DNA of 20,941 bases from Pseudomonadota bacterium (GTDB lineage: Bacteria > Pseudomonadota > Alphaproteobacteria > Rhizobiales > Hyphomicrobiaceae): NCBI GenBank assembly GCA_023410905.1, contig JAEYPL010000098.1:1-20941 (forward strand), read 5' to 3'. The notes under the pieces were generated by a model, which did not search any database, was not told the DNA's origin, and worked only from the letters and a program-made list of their open reading frames with translations. Made by a program: the position numbers and the translations under genes. The stretch's first letter is position 1. Every line of letters begins with the position of its first letter. Below are positions 1-7,099 of this stretch, piece by piece.

Positions 1-9
1 ACTCTCCAT
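1..9 (-). CDS. rplJ: possible first three codons of rplJ (50S ribosomal protein L10), cut by the window edge
   Basis: Reading leftwards, an ATG at 9-7 opens a frame (Met-Glu-Ser) that runs off the window. rplJ is the expected gene after rplA in this conserved cluster, and an L10-leader-like RNA lies just upstream. The nearest purine-rich stretch, AAGGG, sits in a small CACCC-GCAA-GGGTG hairpin about 12 bases before the ATG, so the start is not certain. Only three codons are visible, so the call rests on gene order. Confidence 0.35.
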
Positions 10-199
10 CGTGCGAACACACCCTTGCGGGTGAAGTCGCGGGTTGCACCTTGCCACCGGGAGCATGGGATCCTCCGATCCCTCGCTGCGGTGACGCTGC
101 GGTTCCTGTCCGCCCGCGCGTCAAAACCGACGGCACGGCGCTTCCCAAGAGGTTCGAACCGGCCCTCGCCTTTCAGCGAAGGAGCGCCCTTCCGAGCGC

Positions 200-282
200 C
201 GACTTCCGGCCGTCTCCCGTCTCATGCTGGCCCATTTGGCTTAAGGCTGCCGAAGCACCCACCAGCAATCTCGGACAGGTTC
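200..282 (-). promoter_or_regulatory. L10-leader-like RNA upstream of rplJ
   Basis: In the rplA-rplJ gap, the minus-strand RNA has a GCUGG/CCAGC helix (262-266 with 226-230). It encloses a small GCU-UCGGC-AGC hairpin and a UUAAG stretch, and is followed by UGAGACGG. This layout resembles the ribosomal protein L10 leader that the L10-(L12)4 complex binds to repress its own operon. The match is from memory of the family, and a covariance-model search would decide it. Confidence 0.5.
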
Positions 283-308
283 GGAGAGAGGGCCGAGGCC
301 TTCTCTCC
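283..308 (-). other. stable hairpin downstream of rplA
   Basis: On the minus strand GGAGAGA (308-302) pairs with TCTCTCC (289-283). An inner GGC/GCC stem closes a CTCG loop after one A-C mismatch. No T-run follows, so it is unlikely to be a full intrinsic terminator. It may be a processing or pausing structure, or the outer helix of the rplJ leader. Confidence 0.45.
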
Positions 309-346
309 TGCTCCGGATCTCGCGACCCGGAATTCTCAATTCGCGA

Positions 347-1096
347 TCAGGCCGGACCGGCCGTACCGCTCGTCACGCTCGACGTGTCGAGCTTGACGCC
401 CGGGCCCTGCGAGGAGGTCACGGCGACCTTCTTCAGATAGGTGCCCTTGGCACCGGCGGGGCGCGCCTTCACCACGGCGTCCACGAACGCCTTGATGTTC
501 TCGACCAGCGCCTGCTCGGAGAAGCTCGCCTTGCCGACGCCGGCATGGATGATCCCCGACTTCTCGACGCGGAACTCGACAGCGCCGCCCTTGGCGCCTT
601 CGACAGCCGCCTTGACGTCCATGGTCACCGTACCGACGCGCGGGTTCGGCATCAGACCACGAGGGCCCAGCACCTTACCGAGACGGCCGACGAGGCCCAT
701 CATGTCCGGCGTCGCGATGCAGCGATCGAAATTGATCACGCCCTTGCCGACCTGCTCGACGAGATCCTCCGCACCGACGATGTCGGCGCCGGCGGCCTTG
801 GCCTCTTCAGCCTTCGGACCGCGCGCAAAAACCGCGACGCGCTGCGTACGGCCCGAGCCATGCGGCAGGTTGCACACGCCGCGCACCATCTGGTCGGCAT
901 GGCGCGGATCGACGCCGAGGTTCATCGCGAGCTCGACGGTCTCGTCGAACTTCGCCTTGGCGTTCGACTTCACGAGCTTCACGGCTTCGTCGACGCCGTA
1001 GCTCTTGTTGCGATCGACCGTCGCGCGGAGCGCTGCGAGACGCTTGCCGCCGGCGATGCGCGTTGCCTTGATCACTTCCTTGGTCGCTTTTGCCAT
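347..1096 (-). CDS. rplA: 50S ribosomal protein L1
   Basis: Ribosomal protein L1 of the large subunit binds 23S rRNA helices 76-78 to form the mobile L1 stalk near the E site. In many bacteria it also represses its own rplKA mRNA. The 249-residue product has the whole family length, starting MAKATKEV and containing the typical GLMPNPRVGTVT segment and the C-terminal GTYLKKVAVTSS block. About ten residues (TSSVTSGTAGPA) extend past the usual end of L1. The ATG lies 5 bp after the rplK stop, so the two genes are co-transcribed and probably translationally coupled. Identity is not in doubt; only the tail is unusual. Confidence 0.97.
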   Translation of the reverse strand: MAKATKEVIKATRIAGGKRLAALRATVDRNKSYGVDEAVKLVKSNAKAKFDETVELAMNLGVDPRHADQMVRGVCNLPHGSGRTQRVAVFARGPKAEEAKAAGADIVGAEDLVEQVGKGVINFDRCIATPDMMGLVGRLGKVLGPRGLMPNPRVGTVTMDVKAAVEGAKGGAVEFRVEKSGIIHAGVGKASFSEQALVENIKAFVDAVVKARPAGAKGTYLKKVAVTSSQGPGVKLDTSSVTSGTAGPA

Positions 1097-1101
1097 CGCC
1101 C

Positions 1102-1530
1102 TTACTCCGTCACCCGAAGGCCCATCGACCGCGCCGAGCCAGCAATGATGCGAGCTGCGGCCTCGAGGTCGTCAGTGTTGAGGTCCTTCATCTTGACCTT
1201 GGCGATGTCGCGCACCTGAGCCATCGTCACGCTGCCGGCGACGGTGCGACCCGTCTCCTTGGAGCCGGACTCGATGCCCGCGGCCTTCTTCAGGAAGTGA
1301 GACGCCGGCGGCGTCTTCATCTCGAAGGTGAACGAGCGATCCGAGAAGACCGTGATCTTGACCGGGATCGGCGTGCCCTGCTCCATGTCCTTCGTCTTGG
1401 CATTGAAGGACTTGCAGAATTCCATGATGTTCACGCCGCGCTGACCGAGCGCAGGCCCGATCGGCGGTGCAGGATTGGCCTGCCCGGCCTTCACCTGCAG
1501 ATTGATGTAACCGTCTATCTTTTTCGCCAT
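1102..1530 (-). CDS. rplK: 50S ribosomal protein L11
   Basis: L11 binds the GTPase-associated region of 23S rRNA together with L10/L12 and takes part in factor-dependent translation steps and in stringent-response signalling through RelA-type enzymes. The 142-residue frame has the full family length. It has the N-terminal GYINLQVKAGQANPAPPIGPALGQ-type region with conserved prolines (about residues 7-30) and the C-terminal rRNA-binding domain (about 70-142). It begins MAKKIDG. The ribosome-binding site is weak (AGAAAG directly before the ATG), in keeping with a leader that may be controlled by L1. It lies between nusG and rplA in the standard order. Confidence 0.97.
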   Translation of the reverse strand: MAKKIDGYINLQVKAGQANPAPPIGPALGQRGVNIMEFCKSFNAKTKDMEQGTPIPVKITVFSDRSFTFEMKTPPASHFLKKAAGIESGSKETGRTVAGSVTMAQVRDIAKVKMKDLNTDDLEAAARIIAGSARSMGLRVTE

Positions 1531-1771
1531 CTTTCTACTCTATCCCCTGTCACCATGTTCGGAGGCAAAGCCCCCAGGGTTAGCGGTCAATCGGGCCGGC
1601 TTCAGCCCTCCCGCACGAGACGCGACGCGGGGCCTTTTGGCTTTCGCCATCTGGACGTCCGCGTCGTGCCGATTCTGCCTTCTTCCGCGGCCTGGACCCC
1701 ACATCCCAGGGGCCGCCCGCTGTTGCTTTTCTCGTCCGGTCACCACCCCACGGGCGCCGCCGGAAATTCGC
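1531..1771 (-). promoter_or_regulatory. structured nusG-rplK leader with a candidate L1 autoregulatory site
   Basis: The 241-bp gap is long for this operon. Just before rplK the minus-strand RNA can form CCCUG/CAGGG (1579-1575 with 1549-1545), directly stacked on GGGGC/GCCUC with a UUU loop (1574-1570 with 1566-1562, one G-U pair). A 12-base one-sided bulge lies between the 3' strands. Two short helices joined by an asymmetric loop is the general shape of mRNA sites bound by L1, which represses rplKA. A further GGC-GAAA-GCC tetraloop hairpin lies upstream near 1637-1646. Regulation by L1 is inferred; no promoter was recognised here. Confidence 0.35.
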
Positions 1772-2305
1772 TCATCCCACCTTCTCGACTTGCGTGAACT
1801 CCAGCTCCACCGGCGTCGGCCGTCCGAAGATCGAAACCGCCACCTTGAGGCGGGAACGCTCCTCGTCGACCTCTTCCACGAGGCCGCTGAAGCTCGCGAA
1901 CGGACCGTCGGCCACCTTGACCGACTCTCCGATCTCGAACGTGACGGTCGGCTTCGGCCGCTCGACACCTTCCTTCACCTGGTTGAGGATGCGCATGGCC
2001 TCCTCTTCCGAGATCGGAACCGCCTTGTTGTCGGCGCCGAGGAAGCCCGTCACCTTCGGCGTATTCTTGATGAGCAGGAAGGCCGGGTCGGTCATCTCCA
2101 TCTTCACGAGCACGTAGCTCGGAAAAAGTTTGCGCTCCGCGTGGACCTTGCGGCCGCGGCGCATCTCGATGACGTCCTCGGACGGAACCAGAACCTCCTC
2201 GAACAGATGGTCGAGGCCGGCGGCCTTTGCCCGCTCCTTGATGGCCTCCGCGACCTTCTTTTCGAAGTTCGAGTAGGCGTGAACGATGTACCAGCGCTTT
2301 GCCAT
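1772..2305 (-). CDS. nusG: transcription termination/antitermination factor NusG
   Basis: NusG binds the RNA polymerase clamp, suppresses pausing, and links polymerase to Rho or to ribosomal protein S10. The 177-residue product has the usual length. The N-terminal NGN domain (about residues 1-110) begins MAKRWYIVHAYSNFEKKV and includes the typical LFPSYVLVKMEM strand. A C-terminal KOW domain (about 125-177) contains VKVADGPFASFSG. The ATG is 62 bp after the secE stop, and a GGGCAGC ribosome-binding site precedes it. Identity is clear from domain order and from its place between secE and rplK. Confidence 0.97.
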   Translation of the reverse strand: MAKRWYIVHAYSNFEKKVAEAIKERAKAAGLDHLFEEVLVPSEDVIEMRRGRKVHAERKLFPSYVLVKMEMTDPAFLLIKNTPKVTGFLGADNKAVPISEEEAMRILNQVKEGVERPKPTVTFEIGESVKVADGPFASFSGLVEEVDEERSRLKVAVSIFGRPTPVELEFTQVEKVG

Positions 2306-2367
2306 GCTGCCCTGCTGTCAACTAACCCACACGCGCCGGGGCGACCCTGCCGCCCCCGGCCGTCCCG

Positions 2368-2565
2368 TCAGCGGAACGCGTTCAGCACAAGCTGCACGAG
2401 CCATCCAATGCCTTGATCTACAATGGTAAAAAAGATCGCCGCCATCGTGACCATGATCAGCACCATGATGGTCGTAATCCAAACCTCCTTCCAGGTCGGC
2501 CAGGTGACCTTGGCCGTTTCCTGCCGCACCTGCTGGAGAAATTCGAAGGGGTTGGTTCTCGCCAT
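2368..2565 (-). CDS. secE: preprotein translocase subunit SecE
   Basis: SecE is the small essential clamp subunit of the SecYEG protein-export channel in the inner membrane. The 65-residue protein is the short single-span form usual outside the enterics. A cytoplasmic amphipathic N-terminus (FEFLQQVRQETAKVTWPTWKEV, residues about 7-28, with the conserved KVTWPT motif) is followed by one hydrophobic helix (about 29-60). It is the first protein gene after tRNA-Trp and lies 62 bp ahead of nusG. No other family fits. Confidence 0.96.
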   Translation of the reverse strand: MARTNPFEFLQQVRQETAKVTWPTWKEVWITTIMVLIMVTMAAIFFTIVDQGIGWLVQLVLNAFR

Positions 2566-2664
2566 CAGCTTTCATTCCCTGCCTGTCCGTGGCGAGAGGA
2601 CCAACGAGGACGCTCACGCTCAATTCCCAATCGCTGCGGACGCCGCTCTCGCATCGGGGTGGAT

Positions 2665-2740
2665 TGGCAGGGGCGGAGGGTCTCGAACCCCCAACCTTCG
2701 GTTTTGGAGACCGACGCTCTACCAATTGAGCTACACCCCT
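2665..2740 (-). tRNA. trnW: tRNA-Trp (anticodon CCA)
   Basis: On the minus strand a full cloverleaf can be folded: acceptor AGGGGTG pairs with CGCCCCT (one G-U), the discriminator base is G and CCA is encoded at 2667-2665. The D-arm has AGCTCAATTGGTAGAGC, the anticodon CCA lies at 2707-2705 inside CTCCAAA, and the T-arm carries GGTTCGAGACC. Length is 76 bases with CCA. It lies about 100 bp ahead of secE in the same direction, so it must be cut from the operon transcript. The usual upstream tuf gene is missing. Confidence 0.97.
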
Positions 2741-2920
2741 CGAGGTCCACCCCCGAACACGGTCAGGCACGCACGTTCAGGTGGATCGAACTTCGCGAGA
2801 CCCCGCAGTCCGCGCCGCAACGAACACCGCAAACGAAGTGCAGCCGACGAAGCAGTTCCCGGGTTTTCAAGTCCCGCCTGCTGCAATGTCGACTTTCGCT
2901 TGGATGTGTTTCGGACGCCT

Positions 2921-2949
2921 TTTATAGAGGTTACCCGCAGCCGATACAA
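2921..2949 (-). promoter_or_regulatory. sigma-70-type promoter for tRNA-Trp-secE-nusG-rpl
   Basis: On the minus strand TTGTAT (2949-2944) and TATAAA (2926-2921) are separated by exactly 17 bp. This predicts a start near 2914, about 170 bases upstream of tRNA-Trp. It is the best promoter-like pair in the region between the tRNA and the divergent oleate hydratase gene. The -35 has four of six consensus bases. Confidence 0.6.
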
Positions 2950-3007
2950 GCCCGCTCGTTACTTTTTTCTTGACTTCGCCCGAAGGGACTCGCCGCCCAT
3001 GCACCCA

Positions 3008-3029
3008 ATGCCGGAAGGCCGGCATTTTA
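3008..3029 (+). other. perfect 7-bp hairpin followed by TTTT
   Basis: ATGCCGG (3008-3014), AAGG loop, CCGGCAT (3019-3025), then TTTT (3026-3029). It has the outline of a weak plus-strand terminator, but no plus-strand gene lies upstream. It could instead be an operator, or shield ohyA from stray transcription. Confidence 0.35.
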
Positions 3030-3168
3030 TATAAGTTCGCCATGATGTTACATCAAGGCGATGCCGCTATTTCGAAGGTCGATGGGTCCTGCACACCTCG
3101 CCTTCCCAGCTGGCTCATGCTCAGGTGCGACCTATCGCTCACAATCGATATTCAGGGCTCCCTTCAGC

Positions 3169-3206
3169 CGAGAACGGGGACGGGAACGTCCCCGCGCTTG
3201 TTCTCG
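3169..3206 (+). other. two-part inverted repeat upstream of oleate hydratase
   Basis: CGAGAAC (3169-3175) pairs with GTTCTCG (3200-3206), and directly inside it GGGGAC (3176-3181) pairs with GTCCCC (3188-3193) around a GGGAAC loop. There is a one-sided six-base bulge at 3194-3199. Thirteen base pairs in total is a stable fold on either strand. No T-run follows. It is about 170 bp upstream of the ohyA start, so it could be a leader structure or a regulator site. Confidence 0.4.
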
Positions 3207-3308
3207 CCAGCTCACCGCACTCTTCTGTGCCAGCGCTGTCGGCCAGGGCCGAGGCTCGAAGCGCCAATGCACGTTTATTTGCAGTGCGTCTCGGATTACG
3301 ATCATTAC

Positions 3309-3319
3309 ACATACTATGT
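3309..3319. promoter_or_regulatory. short palindrome in the presumed ohyA promoter region
   Basis: ACATA-C-TATGT is a perfect 11-bp inverted repeat about 60 bp upstream of the ohyA start codon. It could be a half-buried operator overlapping a -10 element (TACTAT), but chance occurrence is quite possible. Confidence 0.2.
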
Positions 3320-3379
3320 CGCAACTTATCGCCCCATCTATAGAGCAATATTCGAGTTTCAGCGTTGGAAGGTGCCCCC

Positions 3380-5353
3380 ATGACCGACCCGAAGCACGAA
3401 GCATTCGCAGTCGAAGCCGACACGACCGCCGGCTACTGGAGCAACAGGCCCGAAAACACATTGCCGCCGCCCGACATGATGGGCGCCTACATGCGCAATC
3501 GTCCAGTGCCGGTTCCGCCCCATGACGGGCGCAAGGCCTGGATCATCGGAAGCGGCATCGCGGGACTTGCCGCCGCCTTCTACATGATCCGCGACGGAAA
3601 GATGGCGGGCGGGGACATCACCATCCTCGACGCGCTGCACATTGAAGGCGGCTCGCTAGACGGCGCAGGCAATCCGGAGGACGGCTACATCATCCGCGGC
3701 GGCCGCGAGATGAACTGGAACTACGACAACCTCTGGGACATGTTCCAGGACGTGCAGGCGCTAGAACTACCGGAAGGCTATAGCGTTCTCGACGAGTATC
3801 GGCTCGTCAACGACAACGATCCCAATTTCTCCAAAGCCCGCCTGATGCACAAGCGCGGGCAGATCCGGGACTTCTCGACACTTGGATTGTCGCGCTCCCA
3901 GCAATGGGAGCTGATCCGCCTGATGCTGAAGCGTAAGGAGGATCTGGACGACATCACCATCGAGCAATACTTCAGCCCGGAATTTCTGGAGACGAACTTC
4001 TGGTATCTCTGGCGTTCCATGTTCGCGTTCGAGAACTGGCAGAGCCTGCTCGAAATGAAGCTCTACATGCATCGGTTCCTCGACGCGATCGACGGACTTG
4101 CCGACATGTCGGCACTCGTTTTCCCGAAGTACAATCAGTACGACAGCTTCGTGCGCCCGCTCGTTGCGCATCTGCGCGAGAAAGGCGTGAAGGTTCAGTT
4201 CGACACGCGCGCCTACGATCTCGACTTCAAGACCGAGGGCGCTGGCGCGGATGAGGCACGCACGGTCACCGCGATCCGCTGCAAAGTTGCAGGCCAGGAC
4301 GCAACGATCACCGTCAATCCCAAGGACGTCGTGTTCGCCCTCACAGGCTCGATGACCGAAGGCACCGCGTATGGCGATATGAGCACCGCCCCGGTGCTCG
4401 AACGCGGCAAGACAGATCCGGGCGAAGGCAGCGATTGGGCGCTCTGGAAGAATCTGGCGAAGAAATCTCCGGTCTTCGGCAAGCCGGAGAAATTCTACGG
4501 CAACGTCGACGGTTCGATGTGGGAGTCAGTGACGCTCACATGCAGGCCGTCGCCTCTGATCGATCGGCTGAAGGAGCTGTCCGTCAATGATCCATATTCG
4601 GGCAAGACGGTCACAGGCGGCATCATCACCTTTACGGATTCGAATTGGGTTTTGAGCGTCACCTGCAATCGCCAACCGCACTTCCCAACACAGCCGAAAG
4701 ATGTGCTGGTGCTTTGGGTGTATGCCCTGCTGATGGACAAGGACGGCAACTACGTCAAAAAGCTCATGCCTGCCTGCACCGGCAAGGAGATCCTTGCTGA
4801 GCTCTGCTATCATCTCGGCATCGAAGACAAGCTCGACGATGTCGTCGCGAACACCAAAGCCCGGCTCGCGCTGATGCCCTACATCACGGCGATGTTCATG
4901 CCGCGCGCAGCCGGCGACCGTCCGCATGTCGTGCCGAAGGGCTGCACCAATCTCGCCCTGATGGGACAGTTCGTCGAGACATCCAACGACATCATCTTCA
5001 CGATGGACAGCTCGATACGCACGGCGCGCGTCGGCGTTTACACACTGCTCGGGCTGCGCAAGAAGGTGCCTGACATCAGCCCGACGCAGTACGACATCCG
5101 CACGCTCCTGAAGGCGGCGCGCGCGATCAACAACGGCGAGCCCTTCGTCGGCGAGCGTCTGCTGCACAGGCTGCTGGACAAGACGTACTTCGCGCACATT
5201 CTGCCGCCGCTGCCCGAAAAGGCAGAAACCTCCATGCGCGAAAAGGCCGAAGAAGAGTTCACGAGTGTGCTGGGAGCGGGAGCTCAAGCTTTGACGGTTG
5301 CGTCCACCTGGATCGAGAATTTCCGCGCAGGCCTCCGCGGAAAGGATCGATAA
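3380..5353 (+). CDS. ohyA: oleate hydratase (MCRA family, FAD-dependent)
   Basis: The enzyme adds water across the cis-9 double bond of free unsaturated fatty acids such as oleate, giving 10-hydroxystearate; members work at the cytoplasmic membrane surface and need bound FAD. The 657-residue product is full length for the family. It shows the Rossmann dinucleotide motif GSGIAG (residues 57-62), the DALHIEGGSLDG segment, and the RGGREM loop, whose Glu110 matches the catalytic glutamate of characterised hydratases. The chosen ATG has GGAAGG seven bases upstream; a TTG five codons earlier is a worse start. It stands alone, with a strong terminator behind it. The physiological role (detoxifying unsaturated fatty acids or making hydroxy fatty acids) is inferred. 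Confidence 0.93.
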   Translation: MTDPKHEAFAVEADTTAGYWSNRPENTLPPPDMMGAYMRNRPVPVPPHDGRKAWIIGSGIAGLAAAFYMIRDGKMAGGDITILDALHIEGGSLDGAGNPEDGYIIRGGREMNWNYDNLWDMFQDVQALELPEGYSVLDEYRLVNDNDPNFSKARLMHKRGQIRDFSTLGLSRSQQWELIRLMLKRKEDLDDITIEQYFSPEFLETNFWYLWRSMFAFENWQSLLEMKLYMHRFLDAIDGLADMSALVFPKYNQYDSFVRPLVAHLREKGVKVQFDTRAYDLDFKTEGAGADEARTVTAIRCKVAGQDATITVNPKDVVFALTGSMTEGTAYGDMSTAPVLERGKTDPGEGSDWALWKNLAKKSPVFGKPEKFYGNVDGSMWESVTLTCRPSPLIDRLKELSVNDPYSGKTVTGGIITFTDSNWVLSVTCNRQPHFPTQPKDVLVLWVYALLMDKDGNYVKKLMPACTGKEILAELCYHLGIEDKLDDVVANTKARLALMPYITAMFMPRAAGDRPHVVPKGCTNLALMGQFVETSNDIIFTMDSSIRTARVGVYTLLGLRKKVPDISPTQYDIRTLLKAARAINNGEPFVGERLLHRLLDKTYFAHILPPLPEKAETSMREKAEEEFTSVLGAGAQALTVASTWIENFRAGLRGKDR

Positions 5354-5435
5354 GCCTCATTGATGAGGTTCCACTGAGTAATGGGGTGGATGAAGCGCGA
5401 CGGTGACGTCCCCGTCCAGTGCCGATTGGATCAGA

Positions 5436-5464
5436 GGCGGCCCCGCTCGGGCCGCCGATATTTT
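5436..5464 (+). terminator. intrinsic terminator after oleate hydratase
   Basis: GGCGGCCC (5436-5443) pairs perfectly with GGGCCGCC (5449-5456) around a CGCTC loop, followed by GATA and TTTT at 5461-5464. It lies 83 bp after the ohyA stop. A smaller CCTCA-TTGA-TGAGG hairpin (5355-5368) sits immediately after the stop codon without a T-run. Confidence 0.65.
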
Positions 5465-5606
5465 ATGCTGCCAGAACAACGGCATGGCAGGCAGGCGCCA
5501 CTTTGGTATTGCCCTCGACCGTATGACGCCTTCAAGGACCTTATCGAAGCGATTAAAGTGATCGCCGAACACACGCCTCAACGACAGACAATCGGAAAAA
5601 CGGATC

Positions 5607-6812
5607 ATGCAGGACAAAGCCGCGAAGGCCGCTCGAGCCGCCTTTCAGTGGGATGACCCATTCCTCATCGAGGAGCAGCTCTCCGAGGACGAGCGTATGA
5701 TCCGCGACACGGCGCGGGACTACTGCCAGGACAAGCTCGCCTCGCGCGTGATCTCGTCCTACCTCGAAGAGCGGACCGATCGCGAGATCTTCACCGAAAT
5801 GGGCGCGCTCGGCCTCCTCGGCGTGACGCTTCCCGAGAAGTACGGCTGCGCCGGTGCGAACTATGTCTCCTATGGGCTCGTCGCGCGGGAGGTCGAGCGG
5901 GTCGATTCCGGCTACCGCTCGATGAATTCCGTGCAGTCGTCGCTCGTCATGTATCCGATCTATGCGTACGGCTCGGAAGAGCAGCGCATGAAGTACCTGC
6001 CGAAGCTCGCGAGCGGCGAGTACGTCGGCTGCTTCGGCCTCACCGAGCCCGATGCGGGCTCCGATCCCGGCGGCATGAAAACGCGCGCTGAGAAAGTCGC
6101 GGACGGTTATCGCCTCACCGGCTCGAAGACGTGGATTTCGAATGCGCCGATCGCCGATGTGTTCGTCGTGTGGGCGAAGTCGGCCGCGCACAATGACGAG
6201 ATCCGCGGCTTCATTCTCGAGAAGGGCATGAAGGGGCTCTCGGCGCCGAAGATCGGCGGCAAGTTGAGCCTGCGATGCTCGATCACGGGCGAAGTCGTCA
6301 TGGACGGCGTCGTCGTGCCCGAGAGTGCGATGCTGCCGAACGTCTCGGGCCTCAAGGGCCCCTTCGGCTGCCTCAATCGCGCGCGCTACGGTATTGCATG
6401 GGGCGCCATGGGCGCGGCTGAAGACTGCTGGCACCGGGCGCGGTCATACACGCTCGACCGGAAGCAGTTCGGCCGCCCGCTCGCCGCCACGCAGCTCGTG
6501 CAGAAGAAGCTCGCCGACATGCAGACGGAGATTTCACTCGGCCTGCAGGCGGCGCTGCGTTGTGGGCGACTGTTCGACGAAGGACGCCTTGCGCCGGAAG
6601 CCATCTCCATCATCAAGCGCAACAACTGCGGCAAGGCGCTCGACATCGCCCGCGTCGCGCGCGACATGCACGGCGGCAACGGCATCCAGATCGAGTACCA
6701 TGTGATGCGTCACGCGGCGAACCTCGAGACGGTCAACACGTACGAGGGCGCGCATGATGTGCACGCACTCATTCTCGGCCGCGCCCAGACCGGGCTGCAG
6801 GCTTTCTTCTGA
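5607..6812 (+). CDS. gcdH: glutaryl-CoA dehydrogenase (acyl-CoA dehydrogenase family)
   Basis: This FAD enzyme oxidises and decarboxylates glutaryl-CoA to crotonyl-CoA in lysine, tryptophan and glutarate breakdown, passing electrons to electron-transfer flavoprotein. The 401 residues match the family length. Visible marks are the N-terminal FQWDDPFLIEEQLSEDE helix, the acyl-CoA dehydrogenase signature CFGLTEPDAGSDPGGMKT (about residues 138-155), the KTWISNAPIADVFVVWAK strand, and the C-terminal NTYEGAHDVHALILGRAQTG, whose Glu380 is the expected catalytic base. That last segment is characteristic of glutaryl-CoA dehydrogenases rather than short-chain family members. A GGAAAAACGGA stretch precedes the ATG. 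A DUF1272 gene follows 22 bp later, probably in the same transcript. Confidence 0.93.
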   Translation: MQDKAAKAARAAFQWDDPFLIEEQLSEDERMIRDTARDYCQDKLASRVISSYLEERTDREIFTEMGALGLLGVTLPEKYGCAGANYVSYGLVAREVERVDSGYRSMNSVQSSLVMYPIYAYGSEEQRMKYLPKLASGEYVGCFGLTEPDAGSDPGGMKTRAEKVADGYRLTGSKTWISNAPIADVFVVWAKSAAHNDEIRGFILEKGMKGLSAPKIGGKLSLRCSITGEVVMDGVVVPESAMLPNVSGLKGPFGCLNRARYGIAWGAMGAAEDCWHRARSYTLDRKQFGRPLAATQLVQKKLADMQTEISLGLQAALRCGRLFDEGRLAPEAISIIKRNNCGKALDIARVARDMHGGNGIQIEYHVMRHAANLETVNTYEGAHDVHALILGRAQTGLQAFF

Positions 6813-6834
6813 TCATCGACGCGGGAGGTTCGCC

Positions 6835-7086
6835 ATGCTGGCACTCAGGCCGAACTGTGAATGCTGCGACAAGGATCTCCCGCCCGATGCCTCGGATGCA
6901 GTGATCTGCTCTTTCGAGTGCACGTTCTGCACCGATTGCGCCGAGCATCGCCTGCCTGGCGGGCGCTGCCCCAACTGTGGCGGTGAGTTGGTCAAGCGCC
7001 CCGTGCGGCCGACCGATCGGCTGGCTAAGTTCCCGCCGTCGGACAAGCGCGTGGTGAAGGCGCACGGCTTCTGCGAGAGCGCGTGA
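6835..7086 (+). CDS. DUF1272 domain protein, small cysteine-rich zinc-binding type
   Basis: An 83-residue cytoplasmic protein of the DUF1272 family, whose function is unknown. It starts MLALRPNCECCDKDL and has four cysteine clusters: CECC, CSFEC, CTDC and CPNC. These are spaced like two treble-clef or ribbon zinc sites, so zinc binding is likely. The ATG at 6835 has GGGAGG six bases upstream and begins exactly where family members begin. It follows gcdH by 22 bp and converges on the SDR gene 13 bp away. Membership is confident; a role in acyl-CoA metabolism would be a guess from position only. Confidence 0.88.
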   Translation: MLALRPNCECCDKDLPPDASDAVICSFECTFCTDCAEHRLPGGRCPNCGGELVKRPVRPTDRLAKFPPSDKRVVKAHGFCESA

Positions 7087-7099
7087 CGCGGACGATCGC

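Larger units (their letters stand above)
2950..3379. other. gene-free divergent intergenic region between the tRNA-Trp operon and oleate hydratase
   Basis: About 430 bp in which no reading frame resembles a protein. It contains three inverted repeats listed separately (3008-3025, 3169-3206, 3309-3319). The right-hand part is more AT-rich (3260-3360) and is where an ohyA promoter would be expected, but no convincing -35/-10 pair was found. Confidence 0.6.

Noticed and set aside
1540..1968. Minus-strand Arg/Ser-rich frame across the nusG-rplK gap
   Set aside because: It overlaps nusG in another frame and has Arg/Ser-rich composition typical of a shifted reading of GC-rich coding DNA.
2971..2985. 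Small CTTCG-CC-CGAAG repeat near a T-run at 2963-2968
   Set aside because: The T-run precedes the stem on the plus strand and becomes an A-run on the minus strand, so it is not a terminator; the two-base loop is also too tight.
3061..3525. Plus-strand frames upstream of and into oleate hydratase
   Set aside because: No ribosome-binding sites, no family resemblance, and they run into the ohyA coding region in a different frame.
5553..6434. Long minus-strand frame of about 290 codons opposite the glutaryl-CoA dehydrogenase gene
   Set aside because: It is a GC-skew shadow of a certain gene: Arg/His/Ala-rich, with no motif of any family, and the opposite strand encodes a complete enzyme.
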